From the NCBI GenBank assembly GCA_027490455.1, contig JAIXYC010000130.1, forward strand, positions 1 to 41,147: a stretch of DNA of 41,147 nucleotides, written 5' to 3'. Positions 29,671-39,043 of the stretch are shown in pieces. Under the pieces are notes generated by a model. It saw only the letters and a program-made list of their open reading frames with translations. It did no database searches and was not told the DNA's origin. Origin of the DNA: Sphingomonadales bacterium. Lineage in GTDB: Bacteria; Pseudomonadota; Alphaproteobacteria; Sphingomonadales; Sphingomonadaceae. Within the stretch, counting starts at the first letter, position 1; each line of letters begins with the position of its first letter. The position numbers and the translations under genes were made by a program.

Positions 29671-30558
29671 ATGGATAGCTCGAGCCATATTTATGACGCG
29701 CCGCCTGCCGGTGCCAATGCCGATTGGACCGTGCCCCAGAATTGGGACGCCTTTGGCGCTGATGAACATGCGATGTGGGACCGGCTTTTTGCCCGCCAAA
29801 CGGCGATGCTACCGGGCCGCGCGGCTGACGCATTTATGCGCGGGATCGATGTTCTAAAGCTAACGCGCCCCGGTATTCCCGATTATCGTGAATTGAACGC
29901 GCGGTTGATGGCGGCCACGGGTTGGCAAATCGTCGCTGTGCCGGGCTTGGTTCCCGACGCAGTGTTTTTTGACCATCTCGCCAATCGCCGTTTTCCGGCC
30001 GGCAATTTTATCCGGACGCCTGAGCAGCTGGATTATCTGCAAGAACCCGACGTTTTCCATGATGTGTTCGGCCATGTCCCCATTTTGGCGGATACCGTAT
30101 TTTCCGATTATATGGTTGCTTATGGCAAAGGCGGATTGCGCTCGCTTGGCTTTGGCGCGCTTGACCATCTCGCGCGGCTATATTGGTATACGGTGGAGTT
30201 CGGCCTTATTCAGCAGGCCGATGGTTTGCGGATTTACGGCGCTGGGATCGTCTCAAGCTATGCAGAGAGCATTTTCGCGCTGGAGGACCCAAGTCCCAAC
30301 CGGATCGCGTTCGACCTGCTGCGCGTGATGCGCAGCCATTACCGGATTGATGATTTTCAGCAGACCTATTTTGTGGTCTCCAGCATGGAACAGTTGCTTA
30401 AGGTGACCGTCGAGACCGATTTCGCGCCATTGTACGAGCGGCTCGAATCCTTGCCCGACATATTGGTTGGCGAAATCATTGCCGAAGATGCGATCATGAC
30501 CAAGGGCACTCAGGCATATTTTAAGGGCTACCAGGTTCCGAAATCACCCGGCGGCTGA
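29671..30558 (+). CDS. phhA: Phenylalanine 4-monooxygenase
   Basis: A 295-residue pterin-dependent iron hydroxylase that turns phenylalanine into tyrosine. The iron-binding triad is visible as H130 and H135 in EPDVFHDVFGHVPIL and E176 in YWYTVEFGLI. The substrate-side elements RPGIPDYRELNARLMAATGW and the later GAGIVSSYAESIF are family landmarks. No pterin dehydratase (phhB) or regulator is next to it. The last 31 bases overlap the 3' end of prmA on the opposite strand. Confidence 0.96.
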   Translation: MDSSSHIYDAPPAGANADWTVPQNWDAFGADEHAMWDRLFARQTAMLPGRAADAFMRGIDVLKLTRPGIPDYRELNARLMAATGWQIVAVPGLVPDAVFFDHLANRRFPAGNFIRTPEQLDYLQEPDVFHDVFGHVPILADTVFSDYMVAYGKGGLRSLGFGALDHLARLYWYTVEFGLIQQADGLRIYGAGIVSSYAESIFALEDPSPNRIAFDLLRVMRSHYRIDDFQQTYFVVSSMEQLLKVTVETDFAPLYERLESLPDILVGEIIAEDAIMTKGTQAYFKGYQVPKSPGG

Positions 30559-31502
30559 CTGGTGCGGCCTGACGCGCGCAGCGGACTTTGCCAGCCATAG
30601 CTCCGCCGCTTGACGAGCCACAGGCATGGCCAATCACCCATATCCTTGCGTTTTTGCAGTCGAAAACCGTGAAGGCGATATGCGCGTGTGACCGCTTCCG
30701 CCTGCGTATTCAGCAAGCCAGCCAAGATGAGCGAGCCACCTTCGCGCAATATGGCTGATAGCGACGGCGCAAGTTCGATTAACGGGCCCGCCAAAATATT
30801 GGCGATGACCAAATCATAAGGTGCGCGGGCGGTGATAAGGTCGTGCGCTGTCCCTGCGGCCACACACAGCGCCAATTGGCCCTGCGCGACGCCGCAAGGG
30901 ACATTGTTGACCTCGGCATTAGCACCGGTGACATCAATGCTGACAGGATCGATATCCGATGCCGTCAAATACGCCTTGGGCCACAACGCATGGGCGGCAA
31001 AAGCCAGCAGGCCAGTGCCCGTCCCGATGTCGGCAATCAGGTCAAACCGTTTGCCGGCACGTTTCATTCTGTCGAGCATATCAAGACAGCCGCTGGTCGT
31101 TTCATGTCCGCCCGTGCCAAAGGCGCGGCTAGCCTCGATTTGGAACGGGGTTGCGCCGTATGGCACTGTGCCCTTGTTGGCCATTGTGTGGACGTAGAAG
31201 CGCCCGGCATGCACCGGCTGAAGCCCTTGCTGGCTCATCACGACCCAGTCGGCATCGGGGAGTTCCTCAACCACCGCCTTTGCTTTGACAGCGCTGGGCA
31301 AGCGGATTTGGATGGCGGCGATCACCTGAGCATTTGGTTTTTCGTTAAAATAGGCTTCAAGCCGCCATTTGTCGTCGTTGAAGGCTTCGACTTCGTCCGC
31401 GACGATGGTCGGCATGGGTTCCAATGCCGCAAACCACTCGTCGTCATGGTGCAGCGCTTCCGCTTCATTGCGGGTGCAGGGCAGGGTCACCTTCCAGTTC
31501 AT
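30528..31502 (-). CDS. prmA: Ribosomal protein L11 methyltransferase
   Basis: A 324-residue SAM-dependent enzyme that methylates L11. The N-terminal L11-recognition part runs to about residue 125. The catalytic part shows AFGTGGHETTSGCLDML, the SAM loop DIGTGTGLLAFAAHALW and the NIL catalytic motif in VIANILAGPLIELAPSLSAI. A C-terminal extension (about 25 residues after PCLWLVKRR) is Ser/Gly/Pro rich and overlaps phhA tail to tail by 31 bases. The start forms an ATGA overlap with the stop of the metallo-beta-lactamase gene, so the two are coupled. Confidence 0.93.
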   Translation of the reverse strand: MNWKVTLPCTRNEAEALHHDDEWFAALEPMPTIVADEVEAFNDDKWRLEAYFNEKPNAQVIAAIQIRLPSAVKAKAVVEELPDADWVVMSQQGLQPVHAGRFYVHTMANKGTVPYGATPFQIEASRAFGTGGHETTSGCLDMLDRMKRAGKRFDLIADIGTGTGLLAFAAHALWPKAYLTASDIDPVSIDVTGANAEVNNVPCGVAQGQLALCVAAGTAHDLITARAPYDLVIANILAGPLIELAPSLSAILREGGSLILAGLLNTQAEAVTRAYRLHGFRLQKRKDMGDWPCLWLVKRRSYGWQSPLRASGRTSQPPGDFGTW

Positions 31503-32398
31503 TGTGCTGCTTCTTTTGCTAATCGGGCGTCAAGCCGCTCCATCGCTGCTTTCGCATAATTTGCACAGCCTGCAGAGTCGGCCAGAGGTTCCTTGCCCGA
31601 AACGCGTTCAAAGAAACGCGATTGCGCGGGGTGCGGTGCGATCAGGACGTCGCATGGGTTTAGTTCAGCAACGCGCTTCATGGTCGCCCTTAATACGGCC
31701 ACATAAGCCGGGTGGTCGGTAAATCTGTAACCATCAGCAGACACAGCGCCAAGGCTGTCGGCGAAAACGAAGTGATGACAGGTCCCGCCCTTACATGATT
31801 TCCAGGTCCAACTGGTTCCGCCCGGGGCGTGGCCGGGCGTGGCGATGGCGGTCATTTTTATCGGGCCAAGGGAGATGGTTTCACCGTCGTGGACGATTTG
31901 GTCAACCTTTATGCCCGCGAAGGGCGGCAATATTGCCAATTGCGGGTCCGTAGGATCCGAAATACCCGTCTCCAGACTTTTGCGGGCTTCAGCTCGTGCC
32001 AGCATGCGGGCACCGGTAATGCCCTTCAGCGCGGCAAGCCCGCCAACATGATCCAAATGTTCATGACTGCTGACCAGATATTTTACATCTGTCGGTTGGA
32101 AACCAAGGTTGCGGATATTGTCGGCAATGAATGGGGCCGCTTCGGCGGTCGCGCCGTCGATAAGGATATGACCTTTGGGTGATGTGACGAGCAAAGACAC
32201 AATGCCACATGTGCCCACCATATACACATTGGCGAATATATGCGCGGGCGGGGCAGGGTCGCTCCAGCCGTCACGGCCTTGGCACTGTGACGCGAGTGTG
32301 GCTCCACTGCTAATGGTTTTGACCGCTGGCACCGGCGCGCAGGCCGTCAGGGCCAATACCAATATGGCGCCAAGCTTAGCGTACATAGCTCGCGCCAT
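31499..32398 (-). CDS. Subclass B3 metallo-beta-lactamase-like lipoprotein
   Basis: A 299-residue metallo-beta-lactamase fold protein. It opens with a lipoprotein-like signal (AKLGAILVLALTAC, Cys20). The zinc motif is H112-x-H114-x-D116-H117 in LVSSHEHLDHVGGL, followed by H190 in TPGHAPGGTSW and a third-site H256 in LIAPHPAQS. The spacing and the TSWTW and FADSL stretches match subclass B3 enzymes of the L1 type rather than glyoxalase II. Hydrolysis of beta-lactams in the periplasm is the expected activity but is not shown by sequence. It overlaps the SDR gene by 23 bases (an in-frame ATG at 32386 is an alternative) and prmA by four. Confidence 0.87.
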   Translation of the reverse strand: MARAMYAKLGAILVLALTACAPVPAVKTISSGATLASQCQGRDGWSDPAPPAHIFANVYMVGTCGIVSLLVTSPKGHILIDGATAEAAPFIADNIRNLGFQPTDVKYLVSSHEHLDHVGGLAALKGITGARMLARAEARKSLETGISDPTDPQLAILPPFAGIKVDQIVHDGETISLGPIKMTAIATPGHAPGGTSWTWKSCKGGTCHHFVFADSLGAVSADGYRFTDHPAYVAVLRATMKRVAELNPCDVLIAPHPAQSRFFERVSGKEPLADSAGCANYAKAAMERLDARLAKEAAQ

Positions 32399-33068
32399 TT
32401 ATATCCAATACCGCGCCTGTCATCGACGGCGGCGCATCCAGTGCACAGAATTTCACCATGGCCGCGACTTCTTCGGGATCAGCGACCTTGCCGAGCGGAA
32501 TATCGGCGAGCAGCTTATCGCCGCCGCGGCTTGCGAGATAATCGTCCGCCATGCCGGTCATGGTAAACCCGGGGCATATGGCAAAGGCATAGATTTTTTG
32601 GGCCGCGTAAGCACGCGCAATCGTCTTGGTCATGGCGACCATGCCGGCCTTCGATGCCGCATAATGCCAATGGGCCGGGCTATCCCCGCGATGCGCGGCG
32701 CGGCTGGCGATGTTAACGATCCTGCCACTCGCGTTCGATTCCTGCCAATGCAGGACGGCGCGGCGACACAAGTCCGCACTTGCCGTCAGGTTGATCTGCA
32801 TGGTCCGGTTCCAATTGGCGAGCCATTCCTCGTCCGAGGCAGAAATCGGGTTTTGCTCAAATATCCCGGCATTGTTGATCAATACATCCACACGCCCGTC
32901 GAGGCGATCAAGTGCGTGGTTCCAAAGCCGCTGAGGCGTTGTGGGATCGTTTAGGTCGCCATCCTTGCTGGACAACGCCAGCACGGTAGTCGTTGCGGGG
33001 TCAAAGCTGGCCGCAGCGGCAGCGCCGATGCCGCGTGATGCGCCGGTGATAAGGATTTTCGTTTTCAT
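32376..33068 (-). CDS. Short-chain dehydrogenase/reductase
   Basis: A 230-residue SDR-fold oxidoreductase. The cofactor loop is ITGASRGIG at about residues 7-15, NNAG follows near 65, and the catalytic Tyr-Lys pair is in YAASKAGM with Ser in NIASRA. The first strand after the nucleotide loop ends in LALSSKDGDL, and the basic residue there would favour NADP(H), which is inference. The substrate is unknown. It heads a minus-strand operon with the B3 lactamase and prmA. Confidence 0.88.
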   Translation of the reverse strand: MKTKILITGASRGIGAAAAASFDPATTTVLALSSKDGDLNDPTTPQRLWNHALDRLDGRVDVLINNAGIFEQNPISASDEEWLANWNRTMQINLTASADLCRRAVLHWQESNASGRIVNIASRAAHRGDSPAHWHYAASKAGMVAMTKTIARAYAAQKIYAFAICPGFTMTGMADDYLASRGGDKLLADIPLGKVADPEEVAAMVKFCALDAPPSMTGAVLDINGASYVR

Positions 33069-33109
33069 CGCCGCTGCTTTTCACAGCGCCGACAAAATTT
33101 CAACCGAAG

Positions 33110-34450
33110 TTATCGGACGAGGTTTCCAACAAAGCGCGTAGCATTGGCTTGAAGCGATGAGATTTTCTCATTTACTTCGCTAAATCCGCCCTCAAGCTGC
33201 ATGATTTCCGACACCACATTTTCCGTATCGCTGCGGATGGCGGAGATAGTGTTCGACATTAAATCGGCGGCCAACGCGGTTTCGTCGACGGACGCGGTAA
33301 TCATGGTCACTGTTTGCGCTTGATCCTCCATCGCCCGCCGGATGCGCTCGGCAGACATGCGCACTTCGTCAACGGTTTCGCGGATGGATGCGTTTGATTC
33401 AACCGACGCCTTGGTTGCACTTTGAATGGCCGAAATCTTTTGCGCAATTTCATCCGTTGCCTGCGCTGTTTGATTTGCGAGGCTTTTTACCTCCTGCGCG
33501 ACCACGGCGAAACCACGGCCCGCATCACCTGCGCGCGCCGCTTCGATCGTGGCATTCAACGCCAGCAAGTTTGTTTGTCCCGCGATGTCGCGGATAAGGC
33601 CTAATATAGATTCGATGGATTGTGATTGTTCGGACAGCGTATCGGTCGCGACCGCACCTTTTGTTGCAACATCGGCAGCGCGGTTTGCAACGTCGGCGGC
33701 GGTCTCCACTTCTGTCCGTGCATCTTCAATGGCGCGGATGAGGCCAGCGGCCGTCTGGGCCGCTTCGCGCATGGCGATGGCAGATTGTTCAGACGCTGCC
33801 GCAACTTCAGATGCTTTGGACAGCATGCCGTTCGCCATTTGCGAGCTGCTCGCGGCTTGCTGGCGCAATACGGCTGTGCGGTCGGCAACCTCATGTGCAG
33901 TAACGCCGATGTCGGATTCAAACTGCGCCGATTGTTCTTGGCGGCGCGCCGCGTTCTGATTGGCGTGATATGCCGTGTGGCACATTGCCATGATGGACAG
34001 TTCCAGACCCGTCGCGGTCAGCACGGCAGCTGCGAGGTCCTGATAGTCTTCTTGCTCCACGCCATATACTTCACCGAGCAACTTTAGCGTGAAGGCGTTC
34101 GTCCGTATCGACGCTGCATTTAGAGCTTTGGGCGGGATGCCCCGCTGGCAAGAATCCATAATCTGGCGGGTTAGAAACTTGGACCATTCCGTGCCTTCGA
34201 TATCGTTAAGGCGTTTACCAATAAAGGCCGCTGTTTTGATCCGGGCTTTTTCTACATTTTCGGGATCCTGCATTTCAGGAAACTTGCCCATGCTGATCCA
34301 ATAATCCCAATAATAGCTGCTGATGTCGTATAGCCGGTCTTTCAACAGCTCACCGACTTTGCGGCAGCGGGGCGCAAAGTTTTTGTCTTCGACAAACACA
34401 TCAATAATCGCCTGGACGTCCGATTGTTCAATGTCCCGTTTTTCTGCCAT
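33110..34450 (-). CDS. Soluble methyl-accepting chemotaxis protein with N-terminal helical sensor domain
   Basis: A 446-residue chemoreceptor without membrane segments. The signalling hairpin tip is [20 protein letters not shown], then [17 protein letters not shown] (about residues 295-330). Long heptad-rich arms occupy residues 180-440. The N-terminal ~165 residues are helical ([20 protein letters not shown], then [10 protein letters not shown]) and recall globin-coupled sensor domains. However, the only histidines there are H158 and H162 at the end, and none sits where the heme-binding His is expected. No other chemotaxis gene is in the window, so it is an orphan receptor. Confidence 0.82.
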   Translation of the reverse strand: MAEKRDIEQSDVQAIIDVFVEDKNFAPRCRKVGELLKDRLYDISSYYWDYWISMGKFPEMQDPENVEKARIKTAAFIGKRLNDIEGTEWSKFLTRQIMDSCQRGIPPKALNAASIRTNAFTLKLLGEVYGVEQEDYQDLAAAVLTATGLELSIMAMCHTAYHANQNAARRQEQSAQFESDIGVTAHEVADRTAVLRQQAASSSQMANGMLSKASEVAAASEQSAIAMREAAQTAAGLIRAIEDARTEVETAADVANRAADVATKGAVATDTLSEQSQSIESILGLIRDIAGQTNLLALNATIEAARAGDAGRGFAVVAQEVKSLANQTAQATDEIAQKISAIQSATKASVESNASIRETVDEVRMSAERIRRAMEDQAQTVTMITASVDETALAADLMSNTISAIRSDTENVVSEIMQLEGGFSEVNEKISSLQANATRFVGNLVR

Positions 34451-34699
34451 TGTTGCGTTCCTGTGTCATGGTCTTCCGCAATGCGGACCGATTTTTCATG
34501 TTTAAGCGGTAAATGGTTAATAGGCGGTTATTGCCGGGGTGCCTCCGATGCGCTGGCGCAGATTTTTTGCAAAGTTGTGATTGAACAAATCCATCATCTG
34601 TATGCGCGATTCTGGCGGTGCAGGCCTTGCGCCACGCCATTAAACGATTAAAGAGCGACGCTTAATACAGGCCGCGCTTAAATGAAGGACGCTGAAATC

Positions 34700-35140
34700 A
34701 TGGCGAAAAACCCGAACCGCCCATTATCACCGCATTTGCAGGTGTACCGCTGGTCACCGCAGATGGCGATTTCGATTTTCCACCGCGCAACAGGATTCAT
34801 TCTCGCGACGGTTGGTATGATCACTTTGCTTTGGTGGTTGTCCGCAATTGGCGGTGGCGCGGAAAGCTATGCGACCTTTCAAAAATATGTCGTCTCCGCC
34901 GGCGATAGCGCAACCGGTTTTGAAACTGCGGTCAACTGGTTCTTCCGGCTTTTGGGCCTGGCTGTAACCTTCAGCTTCTTCCAGCATCTCGCCTCGGGCA
35001 TTCGCCACCTCGTTTTGGATATTGGCGCTGGTTACGAATTGAAGGCCAACCGGACCTGGGCTTCGGCTGCATTCATTGCGGCCTTTTTTGCAACTGCATT
35101 CGTTGTCCTGTTTGTGGCATCGCGCTTTCTGGGAGTTTGA
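34700..35140 (+). CDS. sdhC: Succinate dehydrogenase cytochrome b556 subunit
   Basis: A 146-residue membrane anchor that binds heme b and ubiquinone with SdhD. RPLSPHLQVYRW and ISIFHRATGFIL are the conserved N-terminal parts. Three membrane segments follow at about residues 30-50, 75-95 and 120-142. The heme ligand region is FQHLASGIRHLVLDIG. The start is set at 34700 (MAKNPNRPLSP) because AAGGA lies ten bases upstream; the ATG at 34682 is an alternative that would add six residues. It overlaps sdhD by four bases. The upstream 230 bases are divergent with the chemoreceptor gene, and no convincing promoter was seen. Confidence 0.95.
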   Translation: MAKNPNRPLSPHLQVYRWSPQMAISIFHRATGFILATVGMITLLWWLSAIGGGAESYATFQKYVVSAGDSATGFETAVNWFFRLLGLAVTFSFFQHLASGIRHLVLDIGAGYELKANRTWASAAFIAAFFATAFVVLFVASRFLGV

Positions 35141-35532
35141 TGATGGACAGTAGAACATATATCGGGCGCGTGCGTGGGCTGGGTTCAGCAAAGCATGGCG
35201 GCGAACATTGGTTGAAACAGCGCCTGACCGCGATTGGCAATATCTTGCTGACCACGTGGTTGGTTGTCTCGCTGCTTCTCATGCCGAATTTTGATCAAGC
35301 AACCTTGGCGCAATGGCTGGCTCAGCCAACCGTTGCGGTCCCGATGATATTGATGATCGTCAACATTTTTTCGCACGCGCGCCTTGGTCTTCAGGTTGTG
35401 ATTGAAGATTATGTGCATGACGAAGGATTGAAGTTTGGCGCAATGGCACTTCTCAACTTCTATGTCGTCGCGAGCGCCGTGTTCGGCATTTTCGTCGTAG
35501 CAAAATTAGCATTTACCGGAGCATCCGCCTGA
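35137..35532 (+). CDS. sdhD: Succinate dehydrogenase membrane anchor subunit
   Basis: A 131-residue hydrophobic protein with three membrane segments. [20 protein letters not shown] carries the conserved His and the Asp-Tyr pair that line the heme and quinone site. [20 protein letters not shown] at the N terminus is usual for alphaproteobacterial SdhD. It overlaps sdhC by four bases and sdhA by one, so the three are translationally coupled. Confidence 0.95.
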   Translation: MMMDSRTYIGRVRGLGSAKHGGEHWLKQRLTAIGNILLTTWLVVSLLLMPNFDQATLAQWLAQPTVAVPMILMIVNIFSHARLGLQVVIEDYVHDEGLKFGAMALLNFYVVASAVFGIFVVAKLAFTGASA

Positions 35533-37334
35533 TGTCAGACGCTTACAAGATTATCGACCATACCTATGATACGGTTGTTGTCGGAGCCGGTGGCTCTGGC
35601 TTGCGCGCCACGATGGGCAGCGCTGAAGCCGGTTTGAAAACAGCCTGTATCACCAAGGTTTTCCCTACCCGTTCGCACACTGTTGCGGCACAGGGCGGAA
35701 TTGCGGCGTCGCTTGGCAACAACTCGCCGGACCATTGGACCTGGCATATGTACGACACCGTCAAGGGGTCCGACTGGTTGGGTGACCAAGACGCGATCGA
35801 ATATATGGTGCGTGAAGCGCCTGCTGCGGTGTATGAGCTTGAGCATGCCGGCGTTCCGTTTAGCCGCAATGCCGACGGCACAATTTATCAGCGCCCCTTT
35901 GGCGGCCATATGCAGAATATGGGCGAAGGCCCCCCCGTTCAGCGGACCGCCGCAGCGGCCGACCGGACCGGTCACGCGATGTTGCACAGCCTGTATCAGC
36001 AGAGCCTGAAATATGACGCTGATTTCTTCATCGAATATTTCGCGCTCGATCTGATTATGGAAAATGGCGAATGCCGCGGCGTGATCGCCATGTGCATGGA
36101 AGATGGCACCATCCACCGCTTTAAAAGCCACGCCGTCGTGCTGGCAACCGGCGGATATGGCCGTGCGTATTTCTCCGCCACTTCGGCGCATACTTGCACC
36201 GGTGACGGTGGCGGCATGGTGCTGCGCGCCGGGCTTCCGCTTCAGGATATGGAATTCGTGCAATTCCACCCAACCGGTATTTATGGCGCTGGCGTTCTCA
36301 TCACAGAAGGTGCGCGCGGCGAGGGCGGATATCTGACCAACAGCGAAGGTGAGCGCTTCATGGAGCGTTATGCACCGTCCGCTAAGGACTTGGCTTCACG
36401 CGACGTTGTCAGCCGTTCGATGGCACTCGAAATGCGTGAAGGCCGCGGCGTCGGCCCGCATAAGGACCATATCTACCTACATCTCGACCATATCGATCCC
36501 AAGGTTTTGGCCCAGCGTTTGCCCGGCATTACCGAAAGCGGAAAGATTTTCGCCGGTGTCGATCTGACACGTCAACCGTTGCCAGTGACACCAACGGTTC
36601 ACTATAATATGGGCGGAATTCCGTGCAATTATCACGGTCAGGTTGTCACCAAGGTTGGTGACGACCCCGAAGTCATCGTTCCGGGCCTTTACGCGGTCGG
36701 CGAAGCTGCATGCGTTTCGGTGCATGGCGCGAACCGGCTTGGATCAAACTCGTTGATCGACTTGGTGGTATTCGGACGCGCAACTGGTCTGCATTTGAAA
36801 GCGTCGTTGACGCCCGGTGCGCCGCACAAAGCGTTGCCGAAAGATGCTGCCGATTTGGCGCTGACCCGCGTCGACAAGTTCCGTGCGGCAAAGGGCGGTT
36901 CGCCGACTGCAGACATTCGTCTGCAAATGCAGCGGACAATGCAAAAGCATGCTGCGGTCTTCCGCGACACAGCATTGCTGGCCGAAGGCGTCACCGAGAT
37001 GCAAAAGGTCAATCAGCGTCTGGCCGACGTGCACGTCACCGACCGCAGCATGATCTGGAACACCGACCTCATTGAAACGCTCGAGCTCGACAATTTGATG
37101 GCGCAGGCAGTTTGCACCATCGAAAGCGCCAACAACCGCAAGGAAAGCCGCGGCGCGCATGCGCATGAGGATTATCCAGAGCGCGATGACGCAAATTGGA
37201 TGAAGCACACCGCTTCATGGTTTGAAGGTTGGGGCGGCTCAGGCGGCGCGGTGAAAATCGACTACCGCCCAGTGCATGATTATACGCTGACCGACGAGGC
37301 AGAGTATATCAAGCCGAAGCCACGCGTTTACTAA
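35532..37334 (+). CDS. sdhA: Succinate dehydrogenase flavoprotein subunit
   Basis: A 600-residue flavoprotein that oxidises succinate to fumarate in the TCA cycle and passes electrons to SdhB. The FAD fold [20 protein letters not shown] is followed by the covalent FAD histidine H49 in [31 protein letters not shown] and [20 protein letters not shown] carry the catalytic Arg and substrate residues. The C terminus [18 protein letters not shown] is normal. The expected next gene, sdhB, is absent; the stop is followed by a terminator and the opposing luciferase-like gene, which overlaps sdhA by 26 bases. Confidence 0.98.
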   Translation: MSDAYKIIDHTYDTVVVGAGGSGLRATMGSAEAGLKTACITKVFPTRSHTVAAQGGIAASLGNNSPDHWTWHMYDTVKGSDWLGDQDAIEYMVREAPAAVYELEHAGVPFSRNADGTIYQRPFGGHMQNMGEGPPVQRTAAAADRTGHAMLHSLYQQSLKYDADFFIEYFALDLIMENGECRGVIAMCMEDGTIHRFKSHAVVLATGGYGRAYFSATSAHTCTGDGGGMVLRAGLPLQDMEFVQFHPTGIYGAGVLITEGARGEGGYLTNSEGERFMERYAPSAKDLASRDVVSRSMALEMREGRGVGPHKDHIYLHLDHIDPKVLAQRLPGITESGKIFAGVDLTRQPLPVTPTVHYNMGGIPCNYHGQVVTKVGDDPEVIVPGLYAVGEAACVSVHGANRLGSNSLIDLVVFGRATGLHLKASLTPGAPHKALPKDAADLALTRVDKFRAAKGGSPTADIRLQMQRTMQKHAAVFRDTALLAEGVTEMQKVNQRLADVHVTDRSMIWNTDLIETLELDNLMAQAVCTIESANNRKESRGAHAHEDYPERDDANWMKHTASWFEGWGGSGGAVKIDYRPVHDYTLTDEAEYIKPKPRVY

Positions 37335-38316
37335 GTTCCGCGAAAACGGAGGCTGTTATATCCAGGCTCCGTTTTCGTTTTCCATGATCAAAAACCGAAC
37401 AGGCGGCGATGATTTCGTCCGCTTGCGTGCGCGCCAAAAACGCTTTGACGCCCGCGTTTACGGTGTCAGCGGAACCGATTGCGCTGGCAGATAATATGTC
37501 GTTCAACGCCGAGATAAATTGCGGCGGCAGCGACGCCACATAGCCTTCGACCGGCGGTGGCATTTGGCGTGGGTTGCCTGTGCGAAGGGCTACGAAGCTT
37601 TGCATCAATGAGCTGGCCAAAAATTCCGCTTCTGCATCGGTTTCGCCAGCGATGATGTTGAACGCCGCCATCGCATAGGGCTTGTCCAATATAGCGCTTG
37701 GCCGGAAATGGCTGCGGTAAATATGCAGGGCCTCGTCGAGCATTTGCGGTGCAAAGTGGCTGGCGAATGCAAACGGAAGGCCCAATGCAGCGGCGACTTG
37801 CGCGCCATAAAGGCTGCTGCCCAATATGTAGAGTTGCACATTCGCACCCGCGCCGGGTGTCGCGACTATGCCGGTTTTGCCATCATCGGCGAAATAGCTT
37901 TGCAATTCTATCACGTCGCGCGGGAACGCGTTAGGGTCGCTGTCTAATGTGCGGCGGATCGCTGCGGCAACGCGTTGGTCGCTGCCGGGTGCACGGCCCA
38001 ATCCAAGGTCGATCCTGCCGGGGTAAAGGGCGTCCAAAGTGCCAAATTGCTCGGCAATGACCAATGGCGCATGGTTGGGCAGCATGATGCCACCTGAACC
38101 AACGCGGATAGATTTGGTCGCTGCGGCAATATGCCCGATGACTACGCTGGTGGCCGCGCTGGCGATTCCGCGCATCCCGTGATGTTCGGCAACCCAATAG
38201 CGGCTGAAGCCCAAAGTTTCTGCGTGGGCAGCAAGATCAGCGGCATTGGCGAGCGCGCCAGCCACCGAACCACCTTCGACAACCGGAACAAGATCAAGCA
38301 GGGAATAATTCGTCAT
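37309..38316 (-). CDS. Luciferase-like (LLM class) flavin-dependent oxidoreductase
   Basis: A 335-residue TIM-barrel protein. It opens [14 protein letters not shown], and the later [20 protein letters not shown] and [20 protein letters not shown] are typical of the MsnO8/YhbW-like branch of bacterial luciferase relatives. [14 protein letters not shown] is also conserved. The substrate is unknown; FMNH2 or F420 use cannot be decided here, but FMN is likely in this lineage. The C-terminal end ([18 protein letters not shown]) still aligns with the family, and it is encoded across the sdh terminator hairpin and 26 bases of sdhA. Confidence 0.86.
   Translation of the reverse strand: MTNYSLLDLVPVVEGGSVAGALANAADLAAHAETLGFSRYWVAEHHGMRGIASAATSVVIGHIAAATKSIRVGSGGIMLPNHAPLVIAEQFGTLDALYPGRIDLGLGRAPGSDQRVAAAIRRTLDSDPNAFPRDVIELQSYFADDGKTGIVATPGAGANVQLYILGSSLYGAQVAAALGLPFAFASHFAPQMLDEALHIYRSHFRPSAILDKPYAMAAFNIIAGETDAEAEFLASSLMQSFVALRTGNPRQMPPPVEGYVASLPPQFISALNDILSASAIGSADTVNAGVKAFLARTQADEIIAACSVFDHGKRKRSLDITASVFAELSKRVASA
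37341..37382 (+). terminator. Terminator of the sdh operon, inside the opposing gene
   Basis: CGAAAACGGAG (37341-37351) and CTCCGTTTTCG (37367-37377) form a perfect 11-bp stem with a short inner CTG/CAG pairing, followed by TTTTT. It starts seven bases after the sdhA stop. The whole structure is within the coding sequence of the luciferase-like gene on the minus strand. Confidence 0.85.
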
Positions 38317-38392
38317 AAGACTTAAATGGGTGTGTTCGCGCGTAAAGCCAAGCGCAATCGACTAACAATCCACGCCGTGGCATACACGTTGC

Positions 38393-39007
38393 ATGCTGAC
38401 CGATCTGTTCATCCCATTCCTCATCACAACGATGCTGATCGAACTGACCCCAGGACCGAACATGGCATGGCTGGCATTGACCAGCGCCACACAAGGGAAG
38501 CGGTCGGGTTTCGCCGCTGTTGCGGGCATCGCAACGGGCCTCGCCATCCTTGCTTTGGCTTCGGCAGTGGGTCTTGCCGAACTGGCGGCCCGTTCACCTT
38601 TTGCCTTTAGCTTGCTGCGATACGCAGGTGTGGCCTATTTATTATGGTTGGCATGGCAAACATGGGTTGGCGAGCAAGAAGTTGCAACCAATCACATAGA
38701 CGCCACGGCAATGGCGGCATGGTTCCGCCACGGCTTGCTGCTAAACTTGCTGAACCCAAAGGCTGCGGTGTTTTTTGTCACGGTCCTGCCAGCCTATATC
38801 GCAACGAATGCGCCAGTTGTTCCGCAGACCATGCTGCTGTCCGCCAGCTATGTTGCGATTGCGACAGCGGTGCACCTCGTCATCGTTGCGTTGGCGGCGC
38901 AAGCGCATGGATGGATGACCTTGGGCAACCGCCGCAACCAAGTGCGCCGTATATTTGCGGTGCTCTTGGCGATCGTCGCAATCTGGTTTTTGGTAAGCAC
39001 GCGCTAA
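38393..39007 (+). CDS. LysE/RhtB-family amino-acid exporter
   Basis: A 204-residue inner-membrane protein with about six hydrophobic segments. The N-terminal TTMLIELTPGPNMAWLALTS contains the conserved TPGPN motif of this family. GKRSGFAAVAGIATGLAIL and the GLLLNLLNPKAAVFFVTVLP segment are also typical. The exported compound cannot be told from sequence. It is divergent from the luciferase-like gene (76-base gap) and converges on the hydroxy-acid dehydrogenase gene. No LysG-type regulator is adjacent. Confidence 0.9.
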   Translation: MLTDLFIPFLITTMLIELTPGPNMAWLALTSATQGKRSGFAAVAGIATGLAILALASAVGLAELAARSPFAFSLLRYAGVAYLLWLAWQTWVGEQEVATNHIDATAMAAWFRHGLLLNLLNPKAAVFFVTVLPAYIATNAPVVPQTMLLSASYVAIATAVHLVIVALAAQAHGWMTLGNRRNQVRRIFAVLLAIVAIWFLVSTR

Positions 39008-39043
39008 CGCTATTCTCCTGACATTGCAGGCGCGCGAAAACGC

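Noticed and set aside
34451-34699. Promoters or a riboswitch between the chemoreceptor gene and sdhC
   Set aside because: No convincing -35/-10 pair, conserved aptamer-like structure or operator could be identified by eye on either strand.
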